A DNA stretch of 64,000 nt from Sciurus carolinensis (lineage: Eukaryota > Chordata > Mammalia > Rodentia > Sciuridae). A model generated the notes under the pieces. That model saw only the letters and a program-made list of their open reading frames with translations. It was not told where the DNA came from and ran no database searches. This document shows positions 62,156-64,000 of this stretch, piece by piece; position 1 is the stretch's first letter, and the number at the start of each line of letters is the position of its first letter. The position numbers and the translations under genes were made by a program. The DNA lies in assembly GCF_902686445.1 (NCBI RefSeq), contig NC_062223.1:40332998-40396997 (forward strand), read 5' to 3'.

Positions 62156-64000
62156 TTTTATTAAAATGATGTGTGAATGTGTATTTGTGTGTTTGTGCAC
62201 ATGTGAGTTTTCCTATCTGCTTACTATGTATAGCTTTGCAGGGAGATTCATCTGGGGACATTTCCTTTGCAGTGTTTGAAGTACACAGTGAGAAATATGA
62301 AATGAGAAGCAAGGGAGATTCTTAATCAGCTTAAATTCTGAATTACATTGGCTGGAGAATAGATAAGTTTTCTAATTGAGGGAGCTCTGGGGAAGTCTGT
62401 ATTATTAAGAGAATATGGAGTACTATTTCCCCCATGAAAATGAAGAGACATTCATATCCTTAATTTTTTTTTTAAACTGCTAATGTCATTGTGAGAGTTC
62501 CTAATAGCATAGCCTTTTCCAAAACAGGAGATTAGGAACAAAGTTAGAAGATGGAATGTACAGAGTAATATTGAGATAAGCATTGATGCAATGATAGATT
62601 TTCTGAAATAGTTGCACATGTTGTAGTGACTAAACACAGTAAATATATAAGGCATTATGGATTTTTCTAGATGCTAAAACAGAAGGATATTAAGGGTTTC
62701 ATCTGGGCTCAGCTGAGCAAAATTCTGCAGGTGCTCCAACATTTGTGAATTTCCAGATGAAGACCTTGGATCTACTTGTCTTGCCAATAGTCAGCTGCAT
62801 CTGCAGATGTTAGAATTTTTGCTGTTTATTCAGTCCAGCACAGTCAAATGCAGTATGAGTACAGAGATGTCATAGATTAACTACCATAAGCTTTAATTGC
62901 CTTAAATTCATTTCACAGAAATCCAGATAATAGTAATCTATTATAATACTTTCAATTCATTTTTTGTGGGTCCTATTCTCTTCTTCTAAAACCTGAGTTC
63001 TGGACCCTTCATTCGCTGTTGCTGCCAGAACAATGTTTTCAGCCTAGTTGCTGGATTGGGGAAAGGAACATGTTCCCTTCATTTTTGTTAAGAATACAAA
63101 CTTTCTAATTGGAACCAGAATTAATTTTTATGATGACATAAATTTTTTTTAAAATGTCATTAAATAATTCCAGCAGAAACTTCTTGTATAGATTATGGTT
63201 TTATTGTTTCATTTTTTCTCATCCAATAGCATGTAAGCTATACACAGAAATTTAAAAGAATACTAATAATAAACATTTTTTTAGAGTATAATATGTCTTT
63301 AAACTAGAGGGTAATTTTAGAGCTCAGGTATGTAAAGTGCCTTCCTGAAGATTAGCTTTGAACATTATTTTTTCAACAGCAAAGAAAGACGTGTACGTGT
63401 CAAAAAGATTGATTGGCAGAAATGATCGATATACCTTACAAGAACAACAGTTTTGAGGCTATCACTTCCTGACTTGGGTCAGAGTTTTGTCTGTGTGACT
63501 GTGTATGGGTTGTTCCATTGTCAATTCTATTGCTTCTCGCTCCCATCATTCTAAGAGGAACAGAAAATACACACATATGCCATTCCTCTTTGTCCATAAC
63601 AGATTTATTGGTGTCCATTTATCACTGCATTGCAACAATGTGCTGGTAGCATAAGATAAATGGAGCTATTCAGTCTTTTCCCTTTCTGTAGTTGTTTGTC
63701 AGCTCCTCTGTGAAAGAACAGTGGTGGTAAAATTAAGCAGTGGCAACACAATACAGAAAGTCCTTCCAGGTAAAGTTCAAGTTGCAATAACTTTATCATC
63801 AGGGAATTCTCCCCACACTCTGTTCTAAGGGAACTTTAAATCCAAGTCAAATAGTTTACTGTAAATCTAGGCAGCATAACACAGAGCTTAGTGAACCTTG
63901 AATGGATAGCTCAGATTGGATTGATTTTACAGCCCTTTCTTTTTCTTTCCTGAAGTACTAGAAATTTTTTCTGCATAAGAAACTTCCACTCTTAATAGCT
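62156..64000. other. Unassigned sequence to the window end
   Basis: A GT-rich patch at 62170-62206 and no other recognised element. The stretch 62690-62870 is complex and non-repetitive but matches nothing I know. Confidence 0.5.

Noticed and set aside
1..64000. CRISPR array, operon or prokaryotic mobile system
   Set aside because: No regularly spaced repeats, no adjacent long genes and clear mammalian repeats throughout.

Overview
This is mammalian nuclear DNA: AT-rich, depleted in CpG, full of interspersed repeats, with no operons, no long open frames and no CpG island. The repeats point to a squirrel-family rodent (ground squirrel, marmot or tree squirrel). I see tRNA-derived ID SINEs, antisense dimeric SINEs joining a 7SL-derived B1 part to an ID-like part (the B1-dID type described from squirrels and dormice), and several copies of one lineage-specific L1 3' end. 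Family names come from recall of consensus sequences; no repeat-masking or alignment program was run, so edges are approximate.

I find no functional protein-coding gene. The window reads as a gene desert or the inside of a very large intron. The clearest gene-derived sequence is a broken processed copy of FAM3C (ILEI) at about 22.17-22.73 kb, with stop codons, a frameshift and an internal deletion. The longest open frames (58.6-59.6 kb) are remains of an L1 ORF2.

Layout: 1-9 kb, mostly unassigned AT-rich sequence with a 5'-inverted L1, an old L1, L2, MIR and MLT1-type LTR pieces. 10-19 kb, a second 5'-inverted L1 with an 18-bp target-site duplication, an ID SINE with good Pol III boxes, MaLR LTRs, an old L1, and a B1-dID carrying a templated 44-bp insertion. 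20-26 kb, a 38-bp repeat pair 490 bp apart, the FAM3C retrocopy, a 105-bp tandem duplication, microsatellites and a MaLR LTR. 27-38 kb, MIR, LTR-like pieces, L2, a MER5A-type DNA element and a truncated L1. 39-51 kb, two B1-dIDs (one nested in an old L1), a doubtful exon-like stretch at 43.8 kb, MIR and MaLR. 51-62 kb, an ID SINE, a third 5'-inverted L1, and a nest in which a younger L1 has landed inside an older deleted L1. 62-64 kb, unassigned.

The most informative observations concern mutation mechanisms: three L1 copies with the twin-priming signature, two short direct duplications copied over about 0.5 kb (one inside a SINE), a 105-bp tandem duplication, and nested insertions that give a relative chronology. 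I did not find evidence for a new biological system.
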